From: Candidatus Zymogenus sp.
Lineage (GTDB): Bacteria; Desulfobacterota; Zymogenia; Zymogenales; Zymogenaceae
Length of the DNA: 7,304 nt
Direction of reading: 5' to 3'
NCBI GenBank assembly: GCA_030613285.1
Contig: JAUWME010000107.1
Span: 1-7,304, forward strand
The translations under genes and the position numbers were made by a program. Under the pieces are notes generated by a model that was not told where the DNA came from, ran no database searches, and saw only the letters and a list, made by a program, of their open reading frames with translations. Of the stretch, positions 5,727 to 7,304 are shown one piece after another (the stretch's first letter is position 1; each line of letters begins with the position of its first letter).

Positions 5727-5770
5727 ACATATTCTTCTAACTTACCCTGCAGCCAGACCAGCACTTTCAT
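5699..5770 (-). CDS. Candidate 23-codon small ORF coupled to ricT
   Basis: An ATG at 5770-5768 overlaps the ricT stop in an ATGA junction, and the frame stays open for 23 codons to TGA at 5701-5699. The peptide starts MKVLVWLQGK, then is charged, and its last ten or so codons come from the 13-bp repeat array. A further GTG frame (5702-5625, 25 codons) begins inside this stop with the same 4-nt overlap and reads the next repeats, so its first residues (VSLKGKFE) resemble the end of the first peptide (VSLEGEFK). I recognise no family. It may be a chance ORF or a degraded gene. Confidence 0.2.
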   Translation of the reverse strand: MKVLVWLQGKLEEYVSLEGEFKR

Positions 5771-6573
5771 ATATCAATGTCTTTCAGCGAATCGACCTGT
5801 ATCTCCTTTTCCGTACCGTCGTCCTCCAGCACCACAACAATGGTGTTGCCAAGGATATTCTGTCGAATCACTTTCCCCATTCCTTCGGGGGTATTAATTC
5901 GTTTTCCGACTTTCGGCATATCCTTTTTCATTTCCAGATACGTCTCGTATTCAAATTTTAGGCAACACATCAATCTTCCGCAGACCCCTGATATTTTTGA
6001 GGGGTTCAGGGAAATATTTTGATCCTTTGCCATTTTCACAGAAACGGGCTCGAAAGAAGTCATGAAGGTATTACAACAAAGCTCTCTCCCGCACGATCCG
6101 ATCCCCCCAATCAACTTTGCCTTGTTCCTCACACCAATCTGACACATTTCGATTCTTGTTCTAAACTTGGAGGCAAGGTCCCTGACCAACGTCCTAAAAT
6201 CCACCCGCTCATCTGCAGTAAAATAGAAGATTATTTTGCTTCCATCAAAGAGGTATTCCACGTCCACCAGATTCATATCAAGCGCGTGCTTTTCAATACA
6301 AGATTTACAATATACCTTGGCCTCAATCTCCTTTTTTTGGTTTTCCTCTTCCTTATTGATATCATCTTCAGATGCAATCCTCATAAGCGGCTTCAACGGG
6401 TGTGCGCCTTGCTTCTCTTCAGTACTCTTTGGCAGCACAACAACAGTTCCAATGACCAACCCCCGCTCTGTTTCCACCAATACCTTTTCCATCAACTGAA
6501 GCTCAAACCCTTCGGCATTGAAATGATATACTTTTCCGGCACCGCGAAACCTAATCCCTACAACTTTTTTCAT
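5767..6573 (-). CDS. ricT: PSP1-domain protein RicT (YaaT-like)
   Basis: A 268-residue homologue of B. subtilis RicT/YaaT, similar in length. In Bacillus, RicT forms an iron-sulfur complex with RicA and RicF that stimulates RNase Y-dependent mRNA processing and affects sporulation, competence and biofilm formation; whether that holds here is unknown. The N-terminus is KVVGIRFRGAGKVYHF, and the PSP1 C-terminal domain spans about 60-148. The cysteine signature is intact: GSCGRELCC (Cys161, 166, 167) and SGVCGRLMCCLKFE (Cys198, 203, 204), with an extra CxxC at Cys89/Cys92. A region at 70-86 is highly charged. The gene follows holB, as in many bacteria. The ATG has no convincing Shine-Dalgarno sequence. 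No ricA or ricF is in the window. Confidence 0.93.
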   Translation of the reverse strand: MKKVVGIRFRGAGKVYHFNAEGFELQLMEKVLVETERGLVIGTVVVLPKSTEEKQGAHPLKPLMRIASEDDINKEEENQKKEIEAKVYCKSCIEKHALDMNLVDVEYLFDGSKIIFYFTADERVDFRTLVRDLASKFRTRIEMCQIGVRNKAKLIGGIGSCGRELCCNTFMTSFEPVSVKMAKDQNISLNPSKISGVCGRLMCCLKFEYETYLEMKKDMPKVGKRINTPEGMGKVIRQNILGNTIVVVLEDDGTEKEIQVDSLKDIDI

Positions 6574-6596
6574 ATTTTTACGTCTTAAATATTTTT

Positions 6597-6620
6597 ATTG
6601 CAATATTGAATATTATATTC
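6597..6620. promoter_or_regulatory. Overlapping AT-rich palindromes at the ricT promoter
   Basis: Three perfect palindromes chain together: ATTGCAAT (6597-6604), CAATATTG (6601-6608) and GAATAT/ATATTC around one base (6608-6620). The last contains the -10 box of the ricT promoter and the others would cover the transcription start. This placement suits a repressor or a nucleoid protein, but low sequence complexity makes chance palindromes common. Confidence 0.3.
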
Positions 6621-6641
6621 ATCTTGTTGAGTTTGCCTCAA
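6612..6641 (-). promoter_or_regulatory. Sigma-70-type promoter for ricT (and probably metG-tatD)
   Basis: On the minus strand TTGAGG (6641-6636) and a perfect TATAAT (6617-6612) are separated by 18 nt, in the 87-bp gap after the holB stop. Transcription would start near 6605, about 30 nt before the ricT ATG. The -35 region lies within a small inverted repeat (TTGAG/CTCAA, 6627-6641, 5-nt loop) that could be an operator. This is the best promoter match in the window. Confidence 0.5.
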
Positions 6642-6660
6642 TGTCAGCATAGCTTTCTTG

Positions 6661-7304
6661 TCACCTCTGATATTTTAGTTCGGTGAGCCTTATAAATAGT
6701 TTTAGGAAAGCCAATCGCATATTGACATTTATCCCCCTCAAATACAGTTCAGTAATCTCTTCTGTTGCTTCAACGCTTTTAATGAGGAAACTATGCCCCG
6801 TCTTCGACCAACCATTTCCCCATTTTTCAATTAGGTCTCGATTGACAATGCTTTCGGAATTCCCCGTCAAGTTGTAGATAAGCACATCTCTGTACCAGAG
6901 TTTTATCATATCGAGGATTTCGGGAATTTTTGTTTTATTTTTTGGTTGTGCTATTTCCTGTGACAATTCATCGATTATTTGTGGATCGTTCAATTTCATT
7001 TTAGACAATTTTTTAATGGTACTTTCTCTTAGTTTTAGAAACTCGCCCTCCATCAGAAATTCTGCTCTGGAGACGCTGCCCCGGCAAAGGAGCGATGCCT
7101 CATGCACTTTTTCGGTTGCGCCTTTGCTTTTGACAATCTCAACAATTTCTTCAGGGGTGAGGGATGCGAACCTCACTTTTTGGCATCGAGAGATTATTGT
7201 CGCTGGGAGGCTTGAGGCCCTTGACGTGATTAATATAAAATGGGCGCCAGATGGCGGCTCTTCAAGCGTTTTGAGAATCGCCGCAAACGCCCCATCGCTC
7301 ATTT
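6661..7304 (-). CDS. holB: DNA polymerase III subunit delta' (partial, C-terminal part)
   Basis: The clamp-loader subunit that helps load the sliding clamp at the replication fork. The frame is open to the right edge and the true start is outside the window; the first visible Met is internal. The visible part begins in the AAA+ core with ILKTLEEPPSGAHFILIT, then the SRC sensor motif (SRCQKVRF, visible residues 38-45). A helical lid region and a C-terminal collar domain follow, ending in the delta'-type INVNMRLAFLKLFIRL. The NxNxRL ending and the ricT neighbour favour delta' over the related gamma/tau subunit. The usual Asn before the ALLKTLEEPP helix appears as Ala here (GAFAAILK). The C-terminal half is AT-rich, with one counted line at 28% GC. 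The stop is TGA at 6663-6661. Confidence 0.9.
   Translation of the reverse strand, partial: MSDGAFAAILKTLEEPPSGAHFILITSRASSLPATIISRCQKVRFASLTPEEIVEIVKSKGATEKVHEASLLCRGSVSRAEFLMEGEFLKLRESTIKKLSKMKLNDPQIIDELSQEIAQPKNKTKIPEILDMIKLWYRDVLIYNLTGNSESIVNRDLIEKWGNGWSKTGHSFLIKSVEATEEITELYLRGINVNMRLAFLKLFIRLTELKYQR

Noticed and set aside
5688..5728. GTGAGT/GTAAGT motifs resembling 5' splice sites or a group II intron boundary
   Set aside because: They are just the repeat unit; no intron domain V, reverse transcriptase or disrupted gene is present.
5557..5766. T-box or SAM-type riboswitch upstream of metG
   Set aside because: I found no T-box consensus and no recognisable riboswitch core in the 210-bp gap.
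6019..6588. 189-codon plus-strand frame opposite ricT
   Set aside because: It lies antisense to a well-supported PSP1 gene and its hydrophobic composition is the mirror of charged codons. No start signal or recognisable motif.
1..7304. CRISPR array, tRNA or rRNA genes
   Set aside because: No spaced 25-40 bp direct repeats and no tRNA-like cloverleaf or rRNA sequence seen; the only tandem array has 13-bp units with no spacers.

Overview
The window carries two gene blocks that converge. On the plus strand (1-2584) are the tail of an unidentified gene, a DNA-3-methyladenine glycosylase I gene (tag), and a two-gene cassette of an HD-domain phosphohydrolase and a YwgA/Panacea-like protein. On the minus strand (7304 down to 2663) is a housekeeping run in the order holB (partial), ricT/PSP1, metG, tatD. 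The host is a bacterium. The order holB-ricT-metG-tatD is known from Firmicutes and from deltaproteobacterial-type (Desulfobacterota-like) genomes. MetRS has a single-knuckle zinc site plus a fused C-terminal tRNA-binding domain. I cannot place the phylum from sequence alone.

Region by region: 2-70 is a C-terminal scrap whose stop overlaps the tag start by 4 nt. tag (67-639) has all zinc and active-site residues in place. The intergenic 640-773 is AT-rich, with a candidate promoter and a short palindrome upstream of the HD gene. The HD gene (774-2057) and the YwgA-like gene (2057-2584) overlap by one base, with a strong Shine-Dalgarno sequence at the junction, so they are almost certainly co-translated. 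The gap 2585-2662 holds only a nested inverted repeat between converging genes. tatD and metG overlap by one base (TGATG). The 210-bp ricT-metG gap is the most structured non-coding stretch: a four-unit 13-bp tandem repeat, a 6-bp hairpin, a short direct repeat, and a 23-codon ORF that begins inside the ricT stop. Between holB and ricT there is a good sigma-70-like promoter (TTGAGG, 18 nt, TATAAT) among overlapping palindromes.

Functionally, the minus-strand genes serve replication (clamp loader delta'), RNA processing and developmental control (RicT), translation (MetRS) and DNA repair or metal-dependent nuclease/deacylase chemistry (TatD). tag repairs alkylated DNA. The HD/YwgA pair is the accessory element. 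It is uniformly AT-rich (roughly 17-38% GC in lines I counted) compared with about 53% in a tag line and 62-65% in tatD. It pairs a probable dNTP hydrolase with a small protein resembling Panacea-type antitoxin domains, which makes it the best candidate here for a toxin-antitoxin or phage-defence module. That role is inference. Composition is not decisive because the holB end is also AT-rich.
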